Made by a program: the position numbers and the translations under genes
Origin: Allobrachymonas sp.
GTDB taxonomy: Bacteria > Pseudomonadota > Gammaproteobacteria > Burkholderiales > Burkholderiaceae_C
Direction: 5' to 3'
Assembly (NCBI GenBank): GCA_017996515.1
Contig: JAGOGU010000091.1
Span: forward strand, 1 to 5,866
DNA length: 5,866 bases
Shown: piece by piece, positions 1 through 5,866 of the stretch
Position numbering within the stretch: the first letter of the stretch is position 1
How the letters are laid out: each line of letters opens with the position of its first letter
Notes under the pieces: model-generated
What the model saw: only the letters and a program-made list of their open reading frames with translations
Databases searched by the model: none
Told to the model about the DNA's origin: nothing

Positions 1-447
1 AGCCTGTATTACGTCAGCCGCACGGCGCAGATTTACCGCCGCGCCATCGACGATGCCGTGGCAGGCCGGCCATTCAACCCCGAATTGATTACCGAGCTGG
101 AAGGGTTGAGCAACCGAGGCTACACAGCAGGCTTTCTGGAGCGTCGCCCGGCCAACACCTACCAGAACTACGAAACCGGCAGTTCGCAAACGCAGCGCAG
201 CCAGTTCGTGGGTGAAGTCAGCAAAACCGAAGCACGCGATGGCTGGTTGCAGGTAGAGGTAAAAAACCGCTTTGCCGTTGGCGACCGCATCGAAATCATC
301 CACCCCACAGGCAACCAGATCGTGACCTTGCAGGCCATGCGGAATGCAGATGGGCAGAATATACAAATTGCCAATGGCAGCCCGCTGAAAGTGTGGTTGC
401 CGCTGGAGGCGCGCCATGCGGGCGCACTGCTGGCGCGCATGGTGTAA
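1..447 (+). CDS. trhP: TrhP/YegQ-like U32 family protein, C-terminal part
   Basis: This is the 3' end of a gene that begins before the window; 148 codons and a TAA stop are visible. The frame is open from base 1 and reads SLYYVSRTAQIYRRAIDDAV, then a stretch with GRPFNPELITELEGLSNRGY, TAGFL and YQNYETG. These closely follow my memory of the C-terminal part of E. coli YegQ (now TrhP), a U32 'peptidase' family member. TrhP is known to act in prephenate-dependent formation of 5-hydroxyuridine at the wobble position (U34) of some tRNAs. From about residue 66 (FVGEVSKTEARDG) to the end, the sequence alternates short hydrophobic and charged stretches, as in the small beta-barrel C-terminal domain of this family. 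The catalytic core and conserved cysteines lie upstream and cannot be checked. A GTG at 58 lies inside the conserved region and is not a real start. Family assignment is strong; the tRNA role is inferred from the family. Confidence 0.88.
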   Translation, partial: SLYYVSRTAQIYRRAIDDAVAGRPFNPELITELEGLSNRGYTAGFLERRPANTYQNYETGSSQTQRSQFVGEVSKTEARDGWLQVEVKNRFAVGDRIEIIHPTGNQIVTLQAMRNADGQNIQIANGSPLKVWLPLEARHAGALLARMV

Positions 448-582
448 GCCTGTTTGTCATCACCTATCCGTCATTAACAACGTCGTCATTGTTCAACACC
501 ATCAAGGTGGGAGCGCCAAGCCCATCAGACTATGCACAATGCACAGTGTGTCCAGCGCATCCATGTCTTGTTCATTTTTTAA

Positions 583-1590
<1,008 letters not shown>

Positions 1591-1633
1591 TTGCGTTGTC
1601 CGTCGCGTTAAGCGTCAAGGGCAGGGGGTATAA

Positions 1634-1688
1634 AAGCCCCGTTTGATGAAACTGTTTGAGCCTCTGTTGCCTACAAAATGCGGGGCTT
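1634..1688 (+). repeat. Inverted repeat after pip, possible structured 3' RNA
   Basis: AAGCCCCG at 1634-1641 pairs perfectly with CGGGGCTT at 1681-1688. A smaller hairpin, GTTT-GATG-AAAC (1641-1652), overlaps the end of the left arm by one base. A TATAAA sequence sits directly upstream at 1629-1634, but no -35 hexamer stands at normal spacing (the 17-base position reads CGTTAA). Together with the terminator at 1703-1732, the transcript would fold into at least two stems. This may be only the 3' untranslated region of pip, or a small RNA of about 95-100 bases processed or transcribed from it. The inverted repeat is seen directly; any RNA role is a guess. Confidence 0.35.
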
Positions 1689-1702
1689 GAAAACCGAAAC
1701 GG

Positions 1703-1732
1703 CAGCTTGGAACCAAGCTGCTGTTTTTGTTT
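1703..1732 (+). terminator. Rho-independent terminator of pip
   Basis: CAGCTTG at 1703-1709 and CAAGCTG at 1714-1720 form a perfect 7-base-pair stem with a GAAC loop. CTG, five Ts, G and three more Ts follow on the plus strand. This is a standard intrinsic terminator and sits about 110 bases after the pip stop codon. It would also define the 3' end of any RNA starting near 1636. Confidence 0.85.
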
Positions 1733-1826
1733 GGGTGGCTGGCTGCCGTGCGGAAGTGCCTGTGATCACGTCAGCCGATTCGCTCATCAGCTAACACAGC
1801 CAGCAGTCTATGAGGGCATGAGGCAG

Positions 1827-1874
1827 AAGAAAAGCCCATGTAAAGCCCGGAGCATGGGGCTTATTCATGGGCTT
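1827..1874 (-). terminator. Terminator of purM, nested double hairpin
   Basis: Read on the minus strand, an outer stem (AAGCCCATG at 1874-1866 with CATGGGCTT at 1840-1832) encloses an inner stem (AAGCCC at 1862-1857 with GGGCTT at 1848-1843). The outer arm runs into TTTTCTTCT, the T-rich tail expected of an intrinsic terminator. It lies about 60 bases after the purM stop. On the plus strand the sequence after the stem is GATAAGGGG, so it is less likely to stop transcription from pip. The inner and outer arms share AAGCCC/GGGCTT, so alternative pairings are possible. Confidence 0.7.
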
Positions 1875-1932
1875 GATAAGGGGTATTGGGAGTTGCTTTG
1901 CGCAGCAACGGACTTCCTGTTCCAAGAAATTT

Positions 1933-2961
1933 TCAGTCCACCAGCAAACAAGGCTGCTGCTGGCGTTCGACAATGCGGCCGATGGTGTGCACGGTTTCAC
2001 CTTGCTCGCGCAGAGTGGCGGCTGTTGCCTCGGCATGCTCTGCCGCCACGATAACAACCATGCCGATGCCGTTGTTGAAGGTGCGGTTCATTTCGGTGTC
2101 GTCAATGCCGGCAGTGGCTTGCAACCAGGCAAACAGCTCGCTTTGCGGCCAGGACGATAAGCGCAGTTCTGCCGCCGTGTGTGCAGGCAAGACGCGGGGA
2201 ATGTTTTCGAGCAGGCCGCCGCCCGTGATGTGTGCCAGCCCCTTGATCGGATGCTTGGCCAATGCCGCCAGAATGGCGCGTGCATACAGGCGCGTGGGCC
2301 GCATGATGGCTTCGCGAAATGGCAGGCCATCCAGCGTTTGCGGCAGTTTGTCGTGTGCGCGCTCGATGCATTTGCGCACCAGCGAAAAACCGTTGCTGTG
2401 CACGCCGTGGCTGCTCAGGCCAAGTATCACATCGCCGGGTTGGATGTTTTTGCCGGTAAGCAGCTTGCTTTTTTCAACAGCGCCCACGGCAAACCCGGCC
2501 AGATCGTATTCGCCGGGCGGATACATGCCTGGCATTTCGGCTGTTTCGCCACCAATCAGGGCGCAGCCCGATTCTTCGCAGCCTTTGGCAATGCCGCCGA
2601 CCACAGCAGCTGCCGTATCCACATCCAATTTGCCGCAGGCGAAGTAGTCCAGAAAAAACAAGGGTTCTGCGCCTTGCACCAGCACATCGTTCACGCTCAT
2701 GGCCACCAGATCAATGCCCACGGTGTCGTGCACATTCCATTCAAACGCCAGCTTGAGCTTGGTGCCCACGCCGTCGGTGCCGCTGACCAGCACGGGTTCC
2801 TGGTACTTTTTGGGCACTTCAAACAGTGCGCCAAATCCGCCGATACCGGCCAGCACGCCTTCGCGCAGGGTTTTTTGGGCAAGTGGCTTGATGCGTTCAA
2901 CCAGTGCGTCGCCAGCATCAATATCGACACCGGCGTCTTTGTAGGAAATGGGAGTTTGCAT
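1933..2961 (-). CDS. purM: Phosphoribosylformylglycinamidine cyclo-ligase (AIR synthetase)
   Basis: PurM closes the imidazole ring in the fifth step of purine biosynthesis: FGAM + ATP gives AIR + ADP + phosphate, in the cytoplasm. The 342-residue product is close to the 345 of E. coli PurM. It shows the N-terminal [19 protein letters not shown] (residues 6-24), the nucleotide-binding glycine-rich [11 protein letters not shown] (60-70), [17 protein letters not shown] (137-153), [12 protein letters not shown] (183-194), and [16 protein letters not shown] (244-259). The start is the ATG at 2961-2959 because family similarity begins there ([11 protein letters not shown]). The frame stays open 17 codons further upstream, but that extension is unlike the family. 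The stop is TGA at 1935-1933. The upstream ribosome binding site is weak (GGA about 10 bases before the ATG). The gene stands alone, diverging from perM. purN, its partner in E. coli, is not adjacent. Confidence 0.97.
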   Translation of the reverse strand: MQTPISYKDAGVDIDAGDALVERIKPLAQKTLREGVLAGIGGFGALFEVPKKYQEPVLVSGTDGVGTKLKLAFEWNVHDTVGIDLVAMSVNDVLVQGAEPLFFLDYFACGKLDVDTAAAVVGGIAKGCEESGCALIGGETAEMPGMYPPGEYDLAGFAVGAVEKSKLLTGKNIQPGDVILGLSSHGVHSNGFSLVRKCIERAHDKLPQTLDGLPFREAIMRPTRLYARAILAALAKHPIKGLAHITGGGLLENIPRVLPAHTAAELRLSSWPQSELFAWLQATAGIDDTEMNRTFNNGIGMVVIVAAEHAEATAATLREQGETVHTIGRIVERQQQPCLLVD

Positions 2962-2976
2962 GTAGATAAATCCAAA

Positions 2977-3001
2977 CCCTGTCTGGTTGCTGCAAACAGG
3001 G
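2977..3001 (-). promoter_or_regulatory. Hairpin in the purM leader
   Basis: CCCTGT at 2977-2982 and ACAGGG at 2996-3001 form a 6-base inverted repeat whose loop contains the small palindrome TTGCTGCAA (2987-2995). In purM mRNA this hairpin would end about 15 bases before the start codon, next to the presumed ribosome-binding region. It could affect translation, but no known purine riboswitch consensus is recognisable. The repeat is seen directly; a regulatory role is inferred. Confidence 0.3.
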
Positions 3002-3018
3002 CAAAAAAGCAACGAAGC

Positions 3019-3037
3019 CGCAAATGAAAATGTTGCG
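3019..3037. promoter_or_regulatory. 19-base imperfect palindrome between purM and perM, possible operator
   Basis: CGCAA (3019-3023) and TTGCG (3033-3037) are inverted around nine A/T-rich bases. The element lies just upstream of a TATAAA box on the plus strand and inside the presumed purM leader. On the minus strand it reads ACGCAA-CAT-TTTCAT. This recalls the two halves of the enterobacterial PurR box, but the centre is three rather than four bases, so it does not fit as a true PurR site. It could be an operator for an unknown regulator. Confidence 0.25.
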
Positions 3038-3040
3038 TAA

Positions 3041-3048
3041 ACTATAAA
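3041..3048 (+). promoter_or_regulatory. Possible -10 element for perM
   Basis: TATAAA at 3043-3048 resembles a sigma-70 -10 box and would place the transcription start near 3054-3056. That fits the perM start at 3133 and argues against the ATG at 3055, which would sit at the 5' end of the RNA. The -35 position at 17-base spacing reads GCAAAT, which is poor. The overlapping ACTATA is TATAGT on the minus strand, so the same spot could also serve purM. Confidence 0.35.
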
Positions 3049-3065
3049 ATTTGCATGCTGTTAAT

Positions 3066-3092
3066 TGCGCACGAAAAACCGCCACGTGCGCA
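3066..3092 (+). repeat. 8-base inverted repeat in the perM leader
   Basis: TGCGCACG at 3066-3073 and CGTGCGCA at 3085-3092 are perfectly complementary across an 11-base A/C-rich loop. In a perM transcript starting near 3055 this would be a stable GC-rich hairpin in the leader, about 40 bases before the start codon. No U-tract follows directly, so it is not an ordinary terminator. It may also be a protein-binding site or lie in the purM promoter, if that starts near 3094 on the minus strand. Confidence 0.4.
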
Positions 3093-3100
3093 TGCGGCGT

Positions 3101-3125
3101 ATTGTAAAACCTTCTTTCAAGACAA
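3101..3125 (-). promoter_or_regulatory. Possible purM promoter with TACAATACGC element
   Basis: On the minus strand TACAAT (3106-3101) is a good -10 match and is followed by ACGC. TTGTCT (3125-3120) lies 13 bases upstream, which is shorter than the usual 16-18 spacing. The 17-base position reads AGGCTT. The same decamer TACAATACGC with a TTG hexamer 13 bases before it occurs ahead of hda. If used, the purM leader would be about 130 bases long and include the three inverted repeats of this region. Confidence 0.35.
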
Positions 3126-3132
3126 GCCTGCC

Positions 3133-4224
3133 ATGCAATTTACCAAATACCAAAAACGCGTTGTTTCCTGGGCGGTGATAGGCACGGTTGCCGTGGTGCT
3201 GGTGTGGCTGTTGGCGCCTGTTTTGCTGCCTTTTGCCGTGGCGGGTGTGCTGGCGTATGCGCTCAATCCGTTGGTGGATAGGGTGGATGCCTGGTTTAGT
3301 GGCCGCATGCCGCGCTGGTTGGCGGTGCTGATTGTGGAAATTGTTTTTCTGCTGCTGGTGGTGGGCGTTTTTATGTTGGTGATTCCTCTGTTCATCAAGC
3401 AGGCACCGGAGTTTGCCCGGCAATTGCCAGCTTTGTTCATCAAGGCCAAAAGCTGGATTGAGACCGTCTTGGCGCGCTACGGGTTTGCGATGCGTCTGGA
3501 TATCGATATTCAGACCATTGGCGAATGGATCGCGGCAAAATTCCAATCTCCCGATGCGATGGTTGCGGGCAAAGCGGCAGCAAGTTCTGTGGTTTCTTCG
3601 CTGGTGATGGGAGGGAACGTCGCCCTGTCCATTTTGGGAAACCTTACGCTGATTCCCCTGGCACTGTATTACCTGTTGCTGGATTGGGAGCGTTTCATCG
3701 GTACTTTGTACAAACTTGTGCCTTTGCGCATGCGGGATTCAGTCAGCAGCTTTTTCAAGGAGGCCGATGCCGTTCTGGGGCAATATTTTCGTGGGCAACT
3801 GTTGGTCATGACCATCATGGCACTGTTTTTCAGCATCGGTTTGATGCTGTTTGGCCTGGATTTGGCGTGGCCTATCGGCATTTTCACGGGCTTGGCCATG
3901 TTCGTGCCTTATGTGGGCTTTGCCATCGGGTTGCTGATGGCTTTTGTGGTGGGCGTGATGCAGTTGGGGCTTGCCAAAGCCACCATCATGGTGCTGGTGG
4001 TGTATGGCGCGGGGCAGGTCACAGAGAGCTTTTTCCTCACGCCGCGCTTGGTGGGCGAACGCATTGGCCTGCATCCGCTGGCGGTGATTTTTGCCTTGCT
4101 GGCATTCGGGCAGCTGTTTGGTTTTATCGGCATATTGCTGGCTTTGCCGACCAGCGCCGTACTGCTGGTGGCCATTCGGCGCGTGCGCGAGCGCTATTTC
4201 CAGAGCATTCTGTACAAGGGCTGA
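3133..4224 (+). CDS. perM: AI-2E family (PerM/YhhT/TqsA-type) inner membrane protein
   Basis: This is a multi-pass inner membrane protein of the AI-2E transporter family. Family members are reported to export autoinducer-2 or act as ion antiporters, so the substrate here is unknown. The 363-residue product has hydrophobic segments at about 12-47, 62-87, 155-183, 222-243, 246-278, 281-297 and 314-347. A more polar region (about 88-150) lies between the second and third groups, as is usual in this family. Typical motifs are LLPFAVAGVLAYALNPLVD (31-49), LLLDWERF (181-188), FVPYVGFAIG (257-266), TPRLVGERIGLHPLAVIFAL (303-322) and FGFIGILLALPTSA (329-342). The ATG at 3133 is chosen because family similarity starts with it; the in-frame ATG at 3055 adds 26 polar residues and lies close to a likely transcription start. 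No strong ribosome binding site is visible. The gene diverges from purM and precedes hda by 62 bases. Confidence 0.9.
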   Translation: MQFTKYQKRVVSWAVIGTVAVVLVWLLAPVLLPFAVAGVLAYALNPLVDRVDAWFSGRMPRWLAVLIVEIVFLLLVVGVFMLVIPLFIKQAPEFARQLPALFIKAKSWIETVLARYGFAMRLDIDIQTIGEWIAAKFQSPDAMVAGKAAASSVVSSLVMGGNVALSILGNLTLIPLALYYLLLDWERFIGTLYKLVPLRMRDSVSSFFKEADAVLGQYFRGQLLVMTIMALFFSIGLMLFGLDLAWPIGIFTGLAMFVPYVGFAIGLLMAFVVGVMQLGLAKATIMVLVVYGAGQVTESFFLTPRLVGERIGLHPLAVIFALLAFGQLFGFIGILLALPTSAVLLVAIRRVRERYFQSILYKG

Positions 4225-4241
4225 GTTGCTTGCTTTCTGCA

Positions 4242-4266
4242 TTGCCAGCAAGGCCTCTTCTACAAT
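4242..4266 (+). promoter_or_regulatory. Possible promoter of hda
   Basis: TACAAT at 4261-4266 is a good -10 match 20 bases before the hda start codon. TTGCCA at 4242-4247 is the nearest -35-like hexamer, but the spacing is only 13 bases; the 17-base position reads TGCATT. The sequence continues ACGC, giving the same decamer as the candidate purM promoter. A weak hairpin (CTTGCT 4229-4234 with AGCAAG 4247-4252) lies in the same gap and lacks a T-tract, so perM transcripts could also continue into hda. Confidence 0.4.
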
Positions 4267-4286
4267 ACGCGCTTTGACGCGCCAAC

Positions 4287-4991
4287 ATGAAACAACTCAC
4301 GCTCGCTTTGAACTGGAATGCATCGTCCGGACTGGACCGGTTTGTTGCAGGCTCCAACGGCTTAGCGCTGTCCTATTTGCGGCAAGCGGTGGCAGCGCCA
4401 GAATTACCCCAAACGCCCACGTATTTGTGGGGGGATGCCGGTTCTGGCAAAACGCATTTATTGCAGGCCGTGCGCGCATCTTTGCAACAGCGCGGGCTGC
4501 AAGTGGGTTGGCTGGATGCATCCGTGCCATGCCACCCGGGTGCCGCGCCAGAGTTTGATGCCCATTGGCAAGCCATTGTGCTGGACGATGTGGATCGTTT
4601 CGACGCGGCGCAGCAGCACACGGCCTTCAACTGGTTCGTGCATACCAGCACGCCAGCCAACGGCCAGCCGTGCTGGGTTTTGGCGGCAGGCCGCTTGCCC
4701 ACAACCGATTTGCCGCTGCGCGAAGACTTGCGCACCCGGCTGGGCTGGGGGCAGGTTTTTGCCTTGCAATTGTTGTCAGATGCAGAAGTCAAACAGGCTT
4801 TGCAGGAAGCGGCACATCACCGCGGCCTGGCGCTGAGTGAAGAAGTGGTGGCCTATATGCAAAGGCGATTTGCCCGTGATACCGGCAGCCTCATGGCCTT
4901 GCTGCAAATGCTGGATGAATACGCGCTGCAAAACAGCCGTGCCATCACCATTCCATTGATTAGGCAAATGCTTGAAGAAGAAACTTACTGA
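4287..4991 (+). CDS. hda: DnaA regulatory inactivator Hda (AAA+ DnaA homologue)
   Basis: Hda binds the DNA-loaded beta sliding clamp and stimulates hydrolysis of ATP bound to DnaA, preventing re-initiation of replication. The 234-residue product begins MKQLTLAL: QLTLAL (residues 3-8) fits the QL(S/T)L.L clamp-binding motif expected at the Hda N terminus. Walker A is GDAGSGKT (49-56), Walker B is AIVLDDVDRF (96-105), the arginine-finger region is LRTRLGWG (148-155, probable finger Arg151), and the sensor 2 region is RRFARDTGSL (193-202). There is no C-terminal DNA-binding domain IV, which separates it from DnaA. Family length is usually about 220-250. Unlike E. coli Hda, whose P-loop as I recall has Arg in place of Lys, this one keeps Lys55. 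The ATG at 4287 places the clamp motif at the very N terminus as expected. No clear Shine-Dalgarno sequence precedes it. It probably forms an operon with the next two genes. Confidence 0.93.
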   Translation: MKQLTLALNWNASSGLDRFVAGSNGLALSYLRQAVAAPELPQTPTYLWGDAGSGKTHLLQAVRASLQQRGLQVGWLDASVPCHPGAAPEFDAHWQAIVLDDVDRFDAAQQHTAFNWFVHTSTPANGQPCWVLAAGRLPTTDLPLREDLRTRLGWGQVFALQLLSDAEVKQALQEAAHHRGLALSEEVVAYMQRRFARDTGSLMALLQMLDEYALQNSRAITIPLIRQMLEEETY

Positions 4992-4992
4992 C

Positions 4993-5682
4993 ATGACCGA
5001 CCCAGCCCGCATCGCCCTTTTTGATCTGGATCACACTTTATTGCCCATTGATTCGGACTTTACCTGGACGCGTTTTACCAATGCCATGGGCTGGACGCAC
5101 CCCGAAGAAGTCGAAAAGCGCAACGAGCAGTTCTATGCCGATTACCAGCGAGGCCGGCTCGACATGGGTGTGTATATCCGCTTTGTGACGCAAACCATCC
5201 AGGGCATGCCTGCGCAGCAGCTGCGCGAGGTGCAGCAGCAGTATGTGCGTGAATTTATCCAGCCGCACATCTTGCAGCCCGCGCTGGATTTGTTGCAGCA
5301 CCATCGCCATGCGGGCGATACGCTGGTGCTGACCACGGCCACCAACCGCTTTATTGCCGATGCAGTCGGGGCGCAATTCGGCTTTGCCACAGACCATATT
5401 CTGGCCACTGAGCTGCAATACACCCCGCAAGGCAGCATCAGTGGCGAAATGCTGGGCGAGGCCAATCTGCGCGAAGGCAAGGTGCACAATCTGGAACGCT
5501 GGCTGGCCGTGCGTGGCTTGGGGTGGGACAATGTGCACCTCACGTTCTATTCTGATTCGCCCAACGATCTGCCTTTGCTTGAGCGGGCACAGCAGCCGGT
5601 TGCCACCAATCCCTCTGCCAGTTTGCGTGCAGTGGCGCAAGAGCGGGGATGGCGTATTCTTGACCTTTTTCCTACTCGCTGA
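4993..5682 (+). CDS. HAD superfamily IB phosphatase (SerB-like, specific substrate unknown)
   Basis: This is a small cytoplasmic phosphohydrolase of 229 residues with all four HAD motifs. Motif I is FDLDHTLLPIDSD (10-22), with nucleophile Asp11 and acid/base Asp13. Motif II is LTTATN (113-118), motif III is Lys163 in REGKV, and motif IV is YSDSPNDLPLL (186-196) with Asp188 and Asp192. Residues 23-100 form a helical cap of the C1 type found in phosphoserine phosphatase relatives. Members in betaproteobacteria are variously annotated as phosphoserine or histidinol phosphatase; the sequence alone does not choose between these. The ATG at 4993 follows the hda stop (TGACATG) with one base between, suggesting translational coupling. 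AAGAAG inside the end of hda may serve as the ribosome binding site. A TTG at 4972 would add seven residues overlapping hda and is less likely. pcnB follows after five bases. Confidence 0.9.
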   Translation: MTDPARIALFDLDHTLLPIDSDFTWTRFTNAMGWTHPEEVEKRNEQFYADYQRGRLDMGVYIRFVTQTIQGMPAQQLREVQQQYVREFIQPHILQPALDLLQHHRHAGDTLVLTTATNRFIADAVGAQFGFATDHILATELQYTPQGSISGEMLGEANLREGKVHNLERWLAVRGLGWDNVHLTFYSDSPNDLPLLERAQQPVATNPSASLRAVAQERGWRILDLFPTR

Positions 5683-5687
5683 CAGTC

Positions 5688-5866
5688 ATGATCAAGCGCC
5701 TTATCAACAAGCTCCTCGGCAAAAACGATTCTGCCGCGGGCCAGCACACCTTCGGCAAACGCGTCGAGGTTCCGGCATCCGTTCACCATATTGATCCCCA
5801 ACTGGTGGATGAGCGCGCAGCCGAAGTGGTGCGCACTCTCAAAAAAGCCGGGTTCGAGGCCTATAT
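5688..5866 (+). CDS. pcnB: Poly(A) polymerase I, N-terminal fragment
   Basis: The first 59 codons of a gene that continues past the window. PcnB adds poly(A) tails to RNA 3' ends and so promotes degradation by exonucleases; in E. coli it also controls plasmid copy number through antisense RNA decay. The visible part starts MIKRLINKLLGK, a short basic leader. HTFGKRVEVP (20-29), HHIDPQLVDERAAEVVRTL (34-52) and KKAGFEAY (53-60, last codon cut by the window end apart from Y) follow. This matches the segment before the family's VGGxVRD nucleotidyltransferase motif, which lies just outside. The same N-terminal layout occurs in tRNA nucleotidyltransferases, but the basic leader and the following GKR..VP..HxI pattern, with the hda-HAD context, favour PcnB. 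The ATG lies five bases after the HAD gene stop, with no strong ribosome binding site, so coupling to the upstream gene is likely. Confidence 0.88.
   Translation, partial: MIKRLINKLLGKNDSAAGQHTFGKRVEVPASVHHIDPQLVDERAAEVVRTLKKAGFEAY

Larger units (their letters stand above)
1591..1932. other. Convergent intergenic region between pip and purM, no gene
   Basis: This 342-base stretch separates the 3' ends of pip and purM. Open frames cross it, but none resembles a known protein and the longer ones run into the antisense of purM. It contains an 8-base inverted repeat at 1634-1688, a strong rightward intrinsic terminator at 1703-1732 and a leftward terminator-like double hairpin at 1827-1874. Between the two terminators I see only a short perfect palindrome (GTGATCAC near 1762) and a 7-base inverted repeat, CTGGCTG at 1739-1745 with CAGCCAG at 1797-1803. 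I assign no function to either. Confidence 0.7.

Noticed and set aside
1886..2647. 253-codon plus-strand frame running from the intergenic gap into antisense purM
   Set aside because: No recognisable motif, rich in S, P, A and M, starts inside the purM terminator, and mostly overlaps a certain gene.
2961..3012. 17-residue N-terminal extension of PurM containing a CxxC (CPVC)
   Set aside because: PurM proteins begin at the SYKDAG region. The extension is encoded by the leader and its cysteines look accidental.
2179..3027. 282-codon open frame on the plus strand, antisense to purM
   Set aside because: purM is unmistakable on the other strand over the same bases. The antisense product is a low-complexity mix rich in A, F, H and Q with no family motif, as expected for the mirror of a codon-biased gene.
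3022..3040. PurR-like operator in the purM upstream region
   Set aside because: The half sites ACGCAA and TTTCAT are present, but the centre is three bases instead of four, and I cannot assume a PurR homologue in this lineage.
3055..3132. Longer perM start at 3055
   Set aside because: It adds 26 polar residues unlike the family, contains the leader hairpin and coincides with the expected transcription start.
3739..4251. 170-codon minus-strand frame opposite perM
   Set aside because: It is the H/Q/A-rich mirror of a hydrophobic membrane protein gene, with no independent support.
5038..5640. 200-codon minus-strand frame opposite the HAD gene
   Set aside because: The HAD protein shows all four catalytic motifs in order; the antisense frame shows none.

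Overview
This window looks like a chromosomal housekeeping segment of a betaproteobacterium, most likely of the order Burkholderiales. The evidence is the gene order (purM facing away from perM-hda-HAD phosphatase-pcnB, an arrangement I recall from that order), the protein sequences, and the moderately GC-rich composition. Assignments rest on remembered family motifs, not on a database search. There are no transposases, integrases, phage genes, CRISPR repeats, tRNAs or rRNAs, and no abrupt composition change.

Layout. Positions 1-447 are the 3' end of a U32-family gene (TrhP/YegQ, tRNA U34 hydroxylation). After a short gap, 589-1590 encodes a complete proline iminopeptidase (Pip) on the same strand. 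The 342-bp gap 1591-1932 separates pip from the convergent purM. It has no convincing gene but holds a rightward intrinsic terminator after pip and a leftward terminator-like double hairpin after purM. purM (1933-2961, minus strand) is the AIR synthetase of purine biosynthesis. The 171-bp region 2962-3132 is a divergent control region with several inverted repeats and promoter-like elements.

To the right, four plus-strand genes run in series: perM (AI-2E family membrane protein), hda (DnaA-inactivating AAA+ protein), a HAD-IB phosphatase and the first 59 codons of pcnB (poly(A) polymerase I). The last three are packed to within 1-5 bases and are probably co-transcribed. They join control of replication initiation (Hda), an uncharacterised small phosphatase, and RNA 3' polyadenylation (PcnB).

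I found no clear new biological system. The most interesting points are: an Hda with an intact Walker A lysine, unlike the E. coli protein; an identical 10-base TACAATACGC element, each with a TTG hexamer 13 bases upstream, in front of both purM and hda; a structured stretch after pip that could be a 3'-UTR-derived small RNA; and the palindrome-rich purM/perM control region.
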